Source: Rosistilla oblonga
Lineage (GTDB): Bacteria > Planctomycetota > Planctomycetia > Pirellulales > Pirellulaceae
Direction of reading: 5' to 3'
Assembly: GCF_007751715.1 (NCBI RefSeq)
Contig: NZ_CP036292.1
Coordinates: 558,001 to 622,000 of the forward strand
Length of the DNA: 64,000 nt
The position numbers and the translations under genes are program-made. Below, piece after piece: positions 1 through 9,645 of the stretch (the stretch's first letter is position 1; each line of letters begins with the position of its first letter). The notes below the pieces were generated by a model, which saw only the letters and a list, made by a program, of their open reading frames with translations, did no database searches and had not been told where the DNA came from.

Positions 1-789
1 TTTGAAATGGTCGGTCAGTTCGTACGCGCGAAGGAAGTTGATGCAGGCGGCGGCGTCCGAATCGTACTGATGTTTCGTCGGTTCTTTCGGCTTCGGTTCG
101 ATCAAGAACGGCCCGTCGAAACCAATCTCTTTGGCGTAATCGACAGCCATGTGGAAGAACGATCCCAGGTGATCCAGTTCGCGGCGGATGTCGGTGTTGT
201 AGAGGTTCTGGTAGCCTTCGCGGCCGCCCCAGAAAACGTAGTTCTCGCCGCCGAGTTCCTTGGTGACTTCGAGGGCCTTTTTAACTTGAGCGCCGGCGTA
301 CGCGACGACGTCGGCGTTGCATGACGTGGCTGCACCGTGCATGAAGCGGGGGTTGCTGAACATGTTCGCCGTTCCCCACAACAGCTTGATGCCGGTCCGT
401 TGCTGTTCCTCTTTGAGGACGGCGACGACGGCGTCGAGGTTGCGGTTGGTTTCGGCGAGCGATGCGCCTTCGGGAGCGATATCGCGATCGTGGAACGCGT
501 AGAACGGAGCTCCCAGTTTCTCGATGAACTCAAACGCCACGCGGGCTCGGTTGCAGGCGTTTTCGACTGAATCGGTGCCATCTTCCCAGGGACGAACAGC
601 CGTGCCGGGGCCAAACGGATCCGATCCCGTGCCGCGGAAGGTGTGCCAATAGACGACGCTGAATCGCAGGTGATCCTTCATCGTCTTCCCTTCGACAACT
701 TCGTCGGGGTTGTACCAACGGAAGGCCAGCGGGTTGTCCGATTCAGGACCTTCGTAAGCGATCTTGCCGATTTCGGGAAAAGCAGTCAT
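1..789 (-). CDS. xylA: Xylose isomerase, N-terminal part (runs off the left edge)
   Basis: Interconverts D-xylose and D-xylulose (also glucose and fructose) in the cytoplasm with two divalent metals. About 262 of the usual ~440 residues are present; the 3' end lies outside the window. The ATG at 789 gives [17 protein letters not shown], a normal XylA start. Visible signature elements are the catalytic FHDRD segment (His100, Asp103), the [12 protein letters not shown] strand near 182-193, and the metal-ligand motif [15 protein letters not shown] with Glu231 and Lys233. The gene stands alone at the window edge, with no xylulokinase visible. Family assignment is from motifs; partial only because of the window boundary. 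Confidence 0.95.
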   Translation of the reverse strand, partial: MTAFPEIGKIAYEGPESDNPLAFRWYNPDEVVEGKTMKDHLRFSVVYWHTFRGTGSDPFGPGTAVRPWEDGTDSVENACNRARVAFEFIEKLGAPFYAFHDRDIAPEGASLAETNRNLDAVVAVLKEEQQRTGIKLLWGTANMFSNPRFMHGAATSCNADVVAYAGAQVKKALEVTKELGGENYVFWGGREGYQNLYNTDIRRELDHLGSFFHMAVDYAKEIGFDGPFLIEPKPKEPTKHQYDSDAAACINFLRAYELTDHFK

Positions 790-1057
790 GGCAGCTCTAG
801 AATAATAAAGGAGTTGGAGGAGGCGCGATTCCGACGCGGGGCCTGCGGTTCGATTCGCGTGGTCCTGCAACGGCATCTCAGCCGTTAAGGGCAGAGTGTG
901 CAGCGTTTCGTGCCACGCAAGGTCGGAACCGCCAATATCATCGACGCTCCGAACGCCGGAAACAAGTCCACGGCGGCAGCGAGCGGAAGCCGTTTGCTGC
1001 GGCGTGATTGTCGGCGGTTCGATCTAGGAAACGCGTATTTGCGGCCGCGAACGCGGA

Positions 1058-2368
1058 TTAGCCGGCAAATTTCGCGATTCGGAACGCCGTCGCTTGGCCT
1101 TGAGGCGAGACGTTCAAGCTGACGAAGTTATCGCCGGCCGGGACGTCGTTGGAGCTGACGACGTTGATAGGGCAGTCGGCGTCGGGGGTCTCGTAGTTCA
1201 GCGTCGGCCACAGCGAACCCTCGGAAAGGGCTTGGATGCTGGCGATCGCTTCGACCATTCCGCCGCCGGCACCGAGGTTGCCGAAGTTGCCCTTGGCGGC
1301 AACGACTGGCGGCGTGTCGGGGCCCAGAACTTCGACGATCGCAGCAGCTTCCTGGATGTCGCCGTCGGGGGTGCCAATGCCGTGGGCGTTGACGTGACCG
1401 ACGCTTGTGTCGCTGTTCCGCATCGCACCACGCAACGCGTTGGCCATCGCGGTTTGGATGAACTGAGGCCCCGCAGTGGCGCCAGCGGTCCCGGAGCCGA
1501 AGCCGACGACTTCGCCAAGGATCTCGGCGCCGCGAGCTTTCGCGAATTCCAGTTCTTCCAGGATGAACGCACCCGCTCCTTCGCCCAGCACCGAACCGGT
1601 GCGGTCTTTGTCGAACGGGCGACTCAGTCCCGCCGGGTTTTCACTTCCGCCGGCCAGAACTTCTTGCATCACCACGTGCAGCGTGCGGAAGGGATTGATC
1701 CGTGTGCCGGTCGCTCCAACGACCATCGCGTCGACGATCCCGCGGGAGATTGTCGAGACAGCTTCGCCGATCGCCGCTCCGGGAGAGGCTTCGCGCAAGG
1801 TGAGTGAATTGTTGGCACCGCGCAGATCGTTGTAGATCGCGATGTGACTGGCGGGCATGTTCGGCAGATACTTCAACAGCCACAGCGGATTGACTTCGGG
1901 CAGCCCCAGTTCGCTCCAGCGTTCGAATTGGAAGCGTCCTTCGGCATCCTGGCACTTGCGAATCCCGGCGGCGAATTCTTCGGGCAGCGTCATAATATAG
2001 TCGCTGCCATAGAGGACGCCGGTGCGGTCGGGGTCGCGAACGTCGGACGAGAGTCCCGAATCGTGCAGCGCCAATTGAGCTGCTGCGACGCCCATCTCAA
2101 TCTCGCGGCACATCAGCTTCAGTCCCTTTTTGATCGCGCGTTGGAGCTGTTTGTCCAACGGACCAAATTCGCTGATGCTGCCGGTGAAGTCGCGCGCCTC
2201 GGCGCCACAACTGATCGACATCGCATCGCTGGGGAGGGCTTGCAGCAGGTCGACGCCGCTCTTGCGGTCGCGCAATGCTTCCCACACCGCTTCGACTTGA
2301 TTGCCCAGCGGGCTGATTAGTCCGACACCAGTGATCACAACGCGGCGAGGAGAGACGGAGTCACGCAT
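1058..2368 (-). CDS. Beta-ketoacyl synthase-like protein lacking the catalytic Cys and one His
   Basis: A 436-residue thiolase-fold protein like FabF/KAS II (opening RRVVITGVGLISPLGNQ). The ATG at 2368 is preferred over the upstream extension because the fold begins right there. When aligned on the nucleophile elbow without gaps, the active-site Cys (TACTSG in FabF) is Glu193 (LREASPG). The first His is kept (NAHGIGTPDGD, His329), but the second His of KSMTGH is Asn364 (KGNFGNLG). It should therefore not carry out normal Claisen condensation. It resembles chain-length factors or KSQ-type decarboxylases, where Cys is Gln. No acyl carrier protein or partner ketosynthase is adjacent. Family is certain, function is not. 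Confidence 0.85.
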   Translation of the reverse strand: MRDSVSPRRVVITGVGLISPLGNQVEAVWEALRDRKSGVDLLQALPSDAMSISCGAEARDFTGSISEFGPLDKQLQRAIKKGLKLMCREIEMGVAAAQLALHDSGLSSDVRDPDRTGVLYGSDYIMTLPEEFAAGIRKCQDAEGRFQFERWSELGLPEVNPLWLLKYLPNMPASHIAIYNDLRGANNSLTLREASPGAAIGEAVSTISRGIVDAMVVGATGTRINPFRTLHVVMQEVLAGGSENPAGLSRPFDKDRTGSVLGEGAGAFILEELEFAKARGAEILGEVVGFGSGTAGATAGPQFIQTAMANALRGAMRNSDTSVGHVNAHGIGTPDGDIQEAAAIVEVLGPDTPPVVAAKGNFGNLGAGGGMVEAIASIQALSEGSLWPTLNYETPDADCPINVVSSNDVPAGDNFVSLNVSPQGQATAFRIAKFAG

Positions 2369-2610
2369 ATTCAAAGCAATTTGAGAGGTAGCTTGCCAAA
2401 CCGGGCATTTTATCCCAACCTGGGCTGGAGTGAACGGGGTGGAGCAGGGGAGGGCGGGCGAACTTGGCAAGAACCGCTGAAAAGACAGGGATTAAGCCAC
2501 CCAGGGTGAGACCATTTTCGCTCGGTTTTTAGCCGATCTGACGCTTTGGTCTCGCAGGGCGTGCCAGCTGATCCGCTCGCCTGCCGATCGATTTTTTCGA
2601 TTCGATCGGA

Positions 2611-3780
2611 TTAGTAACGGCCTCGGCTGATGCTTCCCGCGACCGCTGCTTGGGGAGCGGGAGCAGGAGCGAGTCCTTCGCCGGCGCGGCCGCCAAAGGT
2701 GATGAACAGCAGGGCATCGGCGCGGCCGGGGGTGTTGCCGATGAAACGGTCGAGGTTCAGCAGTGGATTGGACGAAGTTTGCCGATCGGGGCTGGCGATC
2801 ACGCCGCACGACAGCAGCAGGACCATGTCGGAATCCCAGCGGAAGCGTTCGTGCAGTCGCCAGCTGACGATCTGTGGCACTTCGATCTGCGTGCGGTGCG
2901 ATTGTCCGTTGGGCAGCGGCAGGTCGATGCCGACTGGAACCAATTTATCGACTTGGTCGATCTGGGCTCGGATCACGCATTCGATCGTTTTGCCATCGGT
3001 GTCCAACAGCGGGCTGATCTCCAATTGATAGCCTTCGTGGACTTCGCTGATCTCCGGTTCATAGGGTGGCCAGACGGTCGACGCTTGGCGGATCGTGCGG
3101 ACATAGGTTCGCCCTTTGGTGCTCGAAAGCGATTGGGTTTGCCCGTTGTAGATCGTCATTTGGGAGTTTTGCGATTCGCGAGCGTCGGTTCGCGAGCTGA
3201 GCATCGAAATCAGCACGGCGGCGTTTTCTTTGGTCAGCAGCCAAGCTTGGACACCCGGCGATTGCACGTTGACGTCTTGGATCAACGGCAGAGCGCGAGC
3301 CCGCCAGTTGGGGCTGGATACGGTCAGCAGACGCATCTTCAGGATCTGAGGATCGGTGGGGCCGTTGACGAATCGGTCGACCATTTTTTTGACAACCGCT
3401 TGCATCTCCGGCGTGTGGTAGGCGGTCAGCATGTTGCGGTTGGTGCTAAGGAACCCAAACGGTTCGGAGAACCAGACGTCGGTGCCGGTTTCTCGCAGCA
3501 CCCAATCGACGACAGCTTGTTCGGGCTTGTCGATCTTCGACAGATTGTTGGTGTAGCGGCTCAGATCGTATTGCCGGAACTCTTGGTTCGCGTCGCGCGG
3601 CAGCTGCCCGCTGACCGAAGTCGCCGCGGTTGTGGCCGGTGCGCGTTGCATGCTCGGCGGTGTCGAGAGTCCACCGGTTGTGGGCGGCGGAGTAACTTGG
3701 GCGTAGAGGCTGCGCGCGGACGTCGCAAAACCAATCGCCAGTGCGATCGTGAGCGATGCGTGTAGAGTCTTTTGGAACAT
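2611..3780 (-). CDS. Secreted protein of unknown function
   Basis: A 389-residue protein with a typical signal peptide: basic start (MFQKTLHAS), hydrophobic core, and an Ala-x-Ala-like end near SLYAQ at about residue 28. The ATG at 3780 is chosen so the signal peptide begins at the N-terminus. After a Pro/Thr/Ala-rich linker come mixed alpha/beta sequences (for example WVLRETGTDVWFSEPFGFL near 105-125). The tail is rich in Pro, Ala and Gly and ends SISRGRY. I recognise no catalytic motif or named domain. It stands alone between the ketosynthase-like gene and the Rpn-type gene on the same strand. Probably exported; role unknown. Confidence 0.6.
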   Translation of the reverse strand: MFQKTLHASLTIALAIGFATSARSLYAQVTPPPTTGGLSTPPSMQRAPATTAATSVSGQLPRDANQEFRQYDLSRYTNNLSKIDKPEQAVVDWVLRETGTDVWFSEPFGFLSTNRNMLTAYHTPEMQAVVKKMVDRFVNGPTDPQILKMRLLTVSSPNWRARALPLIQDVNVQSPGVQAWLLTKENAAVLISMLSSRTDARESQNSQMTIYNGQTQSLSSTKGRTYVRTIRQASTVWPPYEPEISEVHEGYQLEISPLLDTDGKTIECVIRAQIDQVDKLVPVGIDLPLPNGQSHRTQIEVPQIVSWRLHERFRWDSDMVLLLSCGVIASPDRQTSSNPLLNLDRFIGNTPGRADALLFITFGGRAGEGLAPAPAPQAAVAGSISRGRY

Positions 3781-4039
3781 GCGTTGCCTTCCTTGGTCGC
3801 CGTCTGCCAGCAAGATCGATCGATTTTGTACTCAAAATGGTAGCGCGTTGGCGGGAGTATAGACAGGCGATGTCACGCGGGCCAAGAGCGAATCCCGGCA
3901 TCGGAGCCGCAAAGCTTGAGCCCTTTTTCCAAAAAGTCTTCGGTGCGACATCGTCGACAGCTTTGCTTGCAATTGCATTGAGCCGGACGTTTCGAACTGT
4001 CGCGTCTGGCGGCGGCAGAGGCGTTGGGCAGGCCGCGTC

Positions 4040-4918
4040 TCAGGTGTTGCGGAGGCGAGCTTGCGATTGGAGATCGGTATGTTGTGCCGTCAGTTTTTCG
4101 GTGGGCAATTGCAGCAGTTCTTCCAATGGCTGTTCGGGCTGTTGCAACAATCGCTGGAGCAGCTGGATTTGACCGGCGAGCACGCCCGCTTGTTCGCCTT
4201 CCTGGCGTGCGGAGCTGAGCAGCCATTGCTGGTCTCGAATCGCTTTTTCTCGTTGGTCGTACATGACGCGGTCCTCGGTTTTGGATGCGATCCGTTCAAC
4301 AACAGAAATCGCTGCATGGAATTCGAGACCAGGAAGCATCGCCTGCAATTCCGCTGCGGAGTACCGGTCGGCCCGTAATAGGAAGAAAACCCATTGTTCG
4401 ATCCGACTGGCTCGGCTGATTGTTTCGGTTACTAAATTATACTTCGGCAGCTCAATCGTGTGTACTTCGATCCCGGCGGGTAATCGACGACCGCTGGCCC
4501 TGTCGGTCTGTTCAAAGCGGTGATGCTGCTGGGCCGTGTCGCGAAATAGCCAGTCATTCAAAAAGCAGATCGAGATTGCGGGACGGAGCGTCCAGTATTC
4601 GTTGCCTCGTTCCAGTTGGTCGGTGTATAGCGAACAGGCATAGTAGGTCATTCGTTGCAGCAGGCCGCTGGCTCGCGCCACCTGCATTTCCACGTTCACC
4701 GACCGCCCCAGGTCATCGCGTGCTCTGACATCCAAGACGATCTGTTTGGCATCGGCGAATTCTTGGTAGTTGAACGGGTTGAGGATCTCGACTTCGGTGA
4801 TCGGCGAGTCGCGGTCGAGCACTGCATTGAGCAGTCCGATCAGCGCCTGAGCACTCTCGGGACTGCCAAAGATCATTTTGAAAGCAAAGTCGACTAAAGG
4901 ACTGATCCCCAGAGCCAT
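4040..4918 (-). CDS. Rpn-family PD-(D/E)XK nuclease/putative transposase
   Basis: A 292-residue member of the RpnA-like family, whose E. coli members are DNA endonucleases that promote RecA-independent recombination. The opening MALGISPLVDFAFKMIFGSP, the NPFNYQEFADAKQIVLDVRARD strand and the VNVEMQ element (Asp63, Glu77, Gln79) make up the PD-(D/E)XK core. The conserved ERMTYYACSLYTDQL-type helix follows. The C-terminal third is Gln/Leu rich. The start at 4918 matches family starts; an in-frame ATG 48 bases upstream adds only non-conserved residues. No terminal inverted repeats were seen, so it is not shown to be a mobile unit itself. Confidence 0.8.
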   Translation of the reverse strand: MALGISPLVDFAFKMIFGSPESAQALIGLLNAVLDRDSPITEVEILNPFNYQEFADAKQIVLDVRARDDLGRSVNVEMQVARASGLLQRMTYYACSLYTDQLERGNEYWTLRPAISICFLNDWLFRDTAQQHHRFEQTDRASGRRLPAGIEVHTIELPKYNLVTETISRASRIEQWVFFLLRADRYSAAELQAMLPGLEFHAAISVVERIASKTEDRVMYDQREKAIRDQQWLLSSARQEGEQAGVLAGQIQLLQRLLQQPEQPLEELLQLPTEKLTAQHTDLQSQARLRNT

Positions 4919-5069
4919 CGGGCACCTCCGCCCCTTATTGTCGCCGAGGCCGGAGTCCTTGAACAAGCCAGTCGCGTGGGGGGCGGCATTGCGAGCCAGG
5001 ATGTTCTCGAACCGGCGTTCCCTGTCGTCGGTCTGCTTCTTTCATTAGGATTGAGGTGCTTGCGAGACA

Positions 5070-6896
5070 ATGGCTCCCCCACCTCAAAGAACTCGACGAA
5101 TGAAACATATTCGCAATTTTTGCATTATCGCCCATATCGATCACGGTAAATCGACGCTCGCGGATCGTTTGATCCAGTCGTGCGGCGGTGTTTCGCTGCG
5201 CGAGTTCCAGGACCAGTTGCTCGATTCGATGGATATCGAACGCGAGCGGGGGATCACGATCAAAAGCAATACCGTCACGCTCGACTATCGAGCCCCCGAT
5301 GGCCAGGACTATCTGCTGAACCTGATCGATACGCCCGGACACGTCGATTTTTCGCACGAGGTCCGCCGTTCACTGATGGCTTCCGACGGCGCGTTGATCG
5401 TCGTCGATGCCTCCCAGGGCGTCGAGGCGCAGACGGTCGCCAATCTCTATCTGGCGATGGAATACGATTTGGAAATGTTGCCGGTGATCAACAAGATCGA
5501 TCTGCCGGCAGCCGACGTCGATCGAGCTCGCGAGGAGATCGATGCGGATTTGGGGCTCGATCCGTTTGCAGCGATTCCCGTCTCCGCCAAGACCGGCGTC
5601 GGGATCGAAGACGTGCTGGCTGGGATCGTCGAACATCTACCAGCGCCCACCGGCGACCCCGAGGCGCCGCTGAAAGCTCTGGTCTTCGACGCCCACTTCG
5701 ATAAATACCGCGGCGTGATCCTGCAGGTTCGCGTCATGGAAGGGACGCTCAAGCCGCGCGATATCATCCACTTCATGCATACCGATCGCGACTTCAAAGT
5801 CGATGAACTTGGCTACAACCAACTGAAACTCGTACCTCGCAAACAGCTCAGCGCGGGCGAAGTCGGCTACATCGTCGCGGGAGTCAAAAGCGTTCAAGAC
5901 ATCGAGATCGGCGATACGATTACGTTGGCAGATCGCCCAGCCACCGAACCGATCCCAGGCTATCAACCGGCACGCCAAGTCGTCTTCTCGTCGGTCTATC
6001 CGATGAGCACCGACGAATACCAGGACCTGACCAAGGCTTTGGACAAATTGGCCATCAACGACGCTGCGTTGACTTACGAAAAAGATAGCTCCGCCGCGTT
6101 GGGCTTCGGCTTCCGTTGCGGCTTCCTCGGCTTGTTGCACCTGGACGTGATCCAGGAACGACTGCAACGCGAGTTTGACATCGGGCTGGTGATTTCCGCT
6201 CCCTCGGTGAAGTATCAGTTGACGATGACCGACGGCTCGACGTTGGAAGTCGACAACCCGAGCTATTGGCCCGACCCGATGAAGATCCAGTCGGCGGCGG
6301 AACCTTATATCAAGGCGACGATCCTGACGCCCGAGGCGTATGTCGGTCCGATCATGGAGTTGTGTCGAGATCATCGCTCCGAATCGCAGACGATGAACTA
6401 CCTGTCGGCGGGGCGTGTCGAAGTGGTCAGCGAGATGCCGCTAGGCGAGGTGCTGTTCGATTTCTACGGCAAGCTGAAGATGATCACCCGCGGCTACGGA
6501 TCGTTCGATTACGTGCCGATCGAATACCGCACGACCGACGTGGTGAAGGTCGAGATCTTGGTCAACAAAGAACCGATCGATGCACTCTCTTATTTGGTCC
6601 ACCGCGAGAAGGCACGGACGCGAGCGTTGCACTACTGCGAACAGCTTGCCGAGGCGATTCCACGACACCAGTTCAAGATCCCGATCCAGGGTGCGATCGG
6701 CGGCACGATCATCGCCCGAGCTACGATCCAACCCTATCGCAAAGATGTTACGGCCAAACTGTACGGCGGTGATGTGACGCGAAAGAACAAGCTGTTGGAG
6801 AAGCAGAAGAAGGGTAAGGCGAAGATGAAGCAGTTCGGCAGCGTGAACATCCCGCAGAAGGCGTTTGTCTCCGTATTGCAAGCCGATAAAGACTGA
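5070..6896 (+). CDS. lepA: Elongation factor 4 (back-translocating GTPase)
   Basis: A ribosome-associated translational GTPase that can back-translocate stalled ribosomes. The G domain shows the P-loop AHIDHGKST, switch ERGITIKS, DTPGHVDF, and NKIDLP for guanine specificity. It is followed by EF-G-like domains II, III and V and the LepA-specific C-terminal domain ending in a Lys-rich stretch (KNKLLEKQKKGKAKMKQFG). The full 608 residues match the family. A second ATG at 5100 gives the canonical MKHIRNFCIIAH start; the first ATG has a GAGG 13 bases upstream. It is transcribed divergently from the Rpn-like gene. Confidence 0.97.
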   Translation: MAPPPQRTRRMKHIRNFCIIAHIDHGKSTLADRLIQSCGGVSLREFQDQLLDSMDIERERGITIKSNTVTLDYRAPDGQDYLLNLIDTPGHVDFSHEVRRSLMASDGALIVVDASQGVEAQTVANLYLAMEYDLEMLPVINKIDLPAADVDRAREEIDADLGLDPFAAIPVSAKTGVGIEDVLAGIVEHLPAPTGDPEAPLKALVFDAHFDKYRGVILQVRVMEGTLKPRDIIHFMHTDRDFKVDELGYNQLKLVPRKQLSAGEVGYIVAGVKSVQDIEIGDTITLADRPATEPIPGYQPARQVVFSSVYPMSTDEYQDLTKALDKLAINDAALTYEKDSSAALGFGFRCGFLGLLHLDVIQERLQREFDIGLVISAPSVKYQLTMTDGSTLEVDNPSYWPDPMKIQSAAEPYIKATILTPEAYVGPIMELCRDHRSESQTMNYLSAGRVEVVSEMPLGEVLFDFYGKLKMITRGYGSFDYVPIEYRTTDVVKVEILVNKEPIDALSYLVHREKARTRALHYCEQLAEAIPRHQFKIPIQGAIGGTIIARATIQPYRKDVTAKLYGGDVTRKNKLLEKQKKGKAKMKQFGSVNIPQKAFVSVLQADKD

Positions 6897-6948
6897 TCGG
6901 TCGGTTTCGTTCTTCGATAGCTCTAGCATTCAATAGTTGGTCGGCGAG

Positions 6949-8124
6949 ATGACAAACCTGACGATCGCGATGCACGGTGTCACCGGGCGGATGGGAACCC
7001 ATCAACATTTTGTCCGCTCGATTTTGGCGATCATGCGCCAAGGAGGCGTCCGTGCGGCCAACGGAGAAATGATTCAGGTGACGCCGATTCTGCTTGGACG
7101 CAACGAAACGAAGTTGCGACACTTGGCGGAGGTTGTGGCGGACCAAGAGATCGGGACGCAGGTCGCTTGGTCGACCGATGTCGCTGCCGTCCTGACCGAT
7201 CCCCGGGTCGATATCGTCTTCGATGCTTCGAGTACTCAGATGCGGGCGTCGATCGTCCGTCAGGCGGCTCAGCAGGGCAGGGCGGTTTATTGCGAAAAAC
7301 CGATCGCCGTCGATGTGTCACAGGCGATGGTCTTAGCCGAGCTTTGTGAATCGGCGGGAATCAAAAATGGTGTGGTCCAGGACAAGTTGTGGTTGCCGGG
7401 CGTTTGCAAATTGAGAACGCTCCGCGACGGAGGTTTTTTCGGCGATATCCTCAGCGTCCGCGGCGAGTTTGGTTATTGGGTCTTCACCGGCCATGATCCC
7501 GATCGCCCGGCGCAGCGGCCTTCGTGGAACTATCGTCGCGAGGACGGCGGCGGAATGATGCTGGATATGTTCTGTCATTGGCAATATCTGCTGGGCGATC
7601 TGTTGGGCCCAATCGATCGCGTTCTGGCTCACGCGACGATCGATCTGCCCGAGCGAATCGACGAGGCGGGCAACCCTTATGCCTGCACCGCGGACGATTC
7701 GGCGTATGCGATTTTTGTGACCGAAAGCGGGATCACGTGCCAGTTCAATTGCTCTTGGGCGACGCGCGTGCGACGCGACGATCTGTTGACGATCCAAATC
7801 GATGGGACCAAGGGATCGGCGGTCGCTGGATTGCGAGACTGTTGGGTTCAAGAGATGGCTGCGACGCCGCGACCGGTTTGGAATCCCGACATCCCACAAC
7901 CGATCGACTTCCACAGTGGATGGCAGAAGCTGCCCGACACGACGACCTACGACAACGCCTTTAAGGTTCAGTGGGAGTTGTTTTTGCGGCACGTTGCGGC
8001 GGACGAACCATTTCCTTGGACGCTGCGTCGTGGAGTCGACGGAGTTGCGTTGGCCGAAGCCGGTCAGACGTCATCGGCAGAACAACGTTGGGTGTCGCTC
8101 GGCGGATCGCCGTCGTCAATATGA
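6949..8124 (+). CDS. Gfo/Idh/MocA-family oxidoreductase
   Basis: A cytoplasmic NAD(P)-dependent oxidoreductase of about 391 residues. The N-terminal Rossmann fold ([19 protein letters not shown], a variant of the GxGxxG motif) runs to about residue 130, with the typical EKPIAVD motif ([11 protein letters not shown]) that supplies the catalytic Lys region. The C-terminal alpha/beta domain carries the [12 protein letters not shown] segment. The ATG at 6949 is preferred over an in-frame TTG at 6937. The substrate is unknown; many planctomycete homologues act on sugars or inositols. It begins about 50 bases after lepA on the same strand and is followed by a hairpin at 8139. It contains a polar GGGCAGGG at 7275, read as QQGRA. 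Confidence 0.9.
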   Translation: MTNLTIAMHGVTGRMGTHQHFVRSILAIMRQGGVRAANGEMIQVTPILLGRNETKLRHLAEVVADQEIGTQVAWSTDVAAVLTDPRVDIVFDASSTQMRASIVRQAAQQGRAVYCEKPIAVDVSQAMVLAELCESAGIKNGVVQDKLWLPGVCKLRTLRDGGFFGDILSVRGEFGYWVFTGHDPDRPAQRPSWNYRREDGGGMMLDMFCHWQYLLGDLLGPIDRVLAHATIDLPERIDEAGNPYACTADDSAYAIFVTESGITCQFNCSWATRVRRDDLLTIQIDGTKGSAVAGLRDCWVQEMAATPRPVWNPDIPQPIDFHSGWQKLPDTTTYDNAFKVQWELFLRHVAADEPFPWTLRRGVDGVALAEAGQTSSAEQRWVSLGGSPSSI

Positions 8125-8138
8125 ACGGCAATTCCGTT

Positions 8139-8201
8139 GGTCGCCTTTCGCTCCGCGAAAGTGCGTCAGCAGCGCGCACTTTCGCGGAGCGAAAGGCGAC
8201 C
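8139..8201. repeat. Dispersed hairpin A, copy 1 (27-bp perfect arms)
   Basis: The arms at 8139-8165 (GGTCGCCTTTCGCTCCGCGA then AAGTGCG) and 8175-8201 are perfect inverted complements around a 9-base loop. It starts 14 bases after the oxidoreductase stop, where it could act as a strong transcription terminator or mRNA 3' stabiliser. Near-identical copies are at 9565-9627 and 23361-23437, also at gene ends. The arms are conserved while the loops differ in sequence and length, which suggests a mobilised REP/MITE-like unit rather than chance terminators. Confidence 0.9.
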
Positions 8202-8616
8202 ATCGAAGCGAAAAATGCCACGGTTGATCGTCGGCTACAATCCCACGTCTCGCCGAGCTGCATTTGTCCTTCGTCGCTCCCCACGTTCATTTGCGGCAAC
8301 CGTATGTTCACACGAATTTAGCCGGTTCATCACGCGCCCTGAACAATGGGAATGCTTGCACCGATTCGAATCGCTCGGGCACATATTCAGGAATGGCTTG
8401 GGTGTGTAGGCTGGGCCAGTGGCATCGGTTCGCTGGCATGTCGGCGGCGCTTGTTATTGCGAGAGTGGGGGCTCCCGTTTGCAGCGGGCCAGCCGCTAGA
8501 TGGTGTCCGTTGTCACTGAACCTATCGCCCGATAGGTTGTCTCAAGCGGTGGGTTGGCGATCGACACCGATCAATCGAGAGTGACGGGAAAAGGGACTAC
8601 GGAAAAGGAAAACGGG
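8202..8616. other. Intergenic, no gene recognised
   Basis: After the hairpin, about 415 bases carry only short open frames of unlikely composition. I see no RNA gene, promoter of note or conserved peptide. The true start of rarD probably lies at the end of this stretch. Confidence 0.4.
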
Positions 8617-9558
8617 TTGAACGAGCAGCAGGGTGAAGAGTGCGATTTGTCGACGCGTCACGAGCGGATCGGTGCGATGTGCGCTGTTGGTGCACATATG
8701 ATGTGGGGCTTTTTTCCGCTCTACTGGCACCTGCTCGATTACGTTCCCTCGGCCACGCTGACGGCGTACCGGGTGATTTGGTCGTTCCTGTTGTTGATGA
8801 CGCTATCGATCGCGATGCCTCAGCTGCGTCGTGCTCTGCTGCAGCTACGCGAGCCGCGGAAACTGGCGATCTACGCGGCGACAGCGACGATGATCGGGAT
8901 CAACTGGGGTGCGTTCATGTACGCAGTTGGCAGCGGCCAAGTGCTGCAGGCCTCTCTGGGCTACTACATCAATCCGCTGCTGAACGTGTTGCTTGGAGTC
9001 GTCGTGTTGGGCGAACGCTTGAAGCCATTTCAGTGGATCGCCGTCGGATTTGCCGCGATTGGCGTTGCCGTGATGGTGATGATGGGCTCGGGGATGCCGT
9101 GGATCGCGTTGGCGATGGCCTCCGCTTTTGCAATCTATGGTCTGCTGAAGAAGAAGGCGACGCTGCCGCCGTTGGAAGGATTGTCGATCGAGACGGGGCT
9201 GCTGTTTCCCGCCGCGTTGGCGTTCCTGTTGCTGCAATCGCCCGATCCGGGCGCACAGCCTTACTCTCCGGTCACCTGGTTGCTGTTGATCATCGGCGGA
9301 GCGCTCACGATCGCACCGCTGGCTCTGTTTGCGACCGCAGCCAAGCGCGTCACGCTGACAACGATTGGGATCTTGCAATACGTGGGGCCGACGTTGCAGT
9401 GGTTTGTCGGCGTCGTGTTGTTAGGCGAAGCGTTTGGCGGCAGCAAACTGATCGGTTTTCTGTTCGTCTGGACCGGCGTGACCGTCTTCATCGTCGGCGG
9501 CCTGCAGATGCAGAGCCGAGCGACGCGGCAAGCCCGCCAAGTCGCGCTGGCCGAATAG
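8617..9558 (+). CDS. rarD: RarD-type EamA/DMT transporter
   Basis: A ten-helix inner-membrane permease of the drug/metabolite transporter superfamily. The opening GAMCAVGAHMMWGFFPLYWHL, the NWGAFMYAVGSGQVLQASLGYYINPLLNVLLGVVVLGE region and the second EamA repeat with QYVGPTLQWFVGVVLLGEAF are RarD hallmarks. The substrate is unproven; chloramphenicol resistance is reported for the family. No ATG lies before the first helix except within it. The TTG at 8617 is preceded by GGAAAAGGAAAACGGG and gives 313 residues, close to the ~300 of the family; TTG 8554 and GTG 8581 are alternatives. Hairpin A copy 2 lies 6 bases after the stop. Confidence 0.9.
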   Translation: MNEQQGEECDLSTRHERIGAMCAVGAHMMWGFFPLYWHLLDYVPSATLTAYRVIWSFLLLMTLSIAMPQLRRALLQLREPRKLAIYAATATMIGINWGAFMYAVGSGQVLQASLGYYINPLLNVLLGVVVLGERLKPFQWIAVGFAAIGVAVMVMMGSGMPWIALAMASAFAIYGLLKKKATLPPLEGLSIETGLLFPAALAFLLLQSPDPGAQPYSPVTWLLLIIGGALTIAPLALFATAAKRVTLTTIGILQYVGPTLQWFVGVVLLGEAFGGSKLIGFLFVWTGVTVFIVGGLQMQSRATRQARQVALAE

Positions 9559-9564
9559 AACGAT

Positions 9565-9627
9565 GGTCGCCTTTCGCTCCGCGAAAGTGCGGTCGGCGTG
9601 CGCACTTTCGCGGAGCGAAAGGCGACC
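9565..9627. repeat. Dispersed hairpin A, copy 2
   Basis: Arms at 9565-9591 and 9601-9627 are identical to those of copy 1 and enclose a 9-base loop of different sequence. It sits in the 87-base gap between the convergent ends of rarD (9558) and the methyltransferase (9646), where a symmetrical hairpin could terminate both transcripts. Confidence 0.9.
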
Positions 9628-9645
9628 AACCGAAGACGTCGCTTC

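Noticed and set aside
5070-5099. Extra N-terminal segment of LepA as a targeting peptide
   Set aside because: The ten residues (MAPPPQRTRR) have no hydrophobic part and may simply reflect a wrong start; ATG 5100 matches the family.
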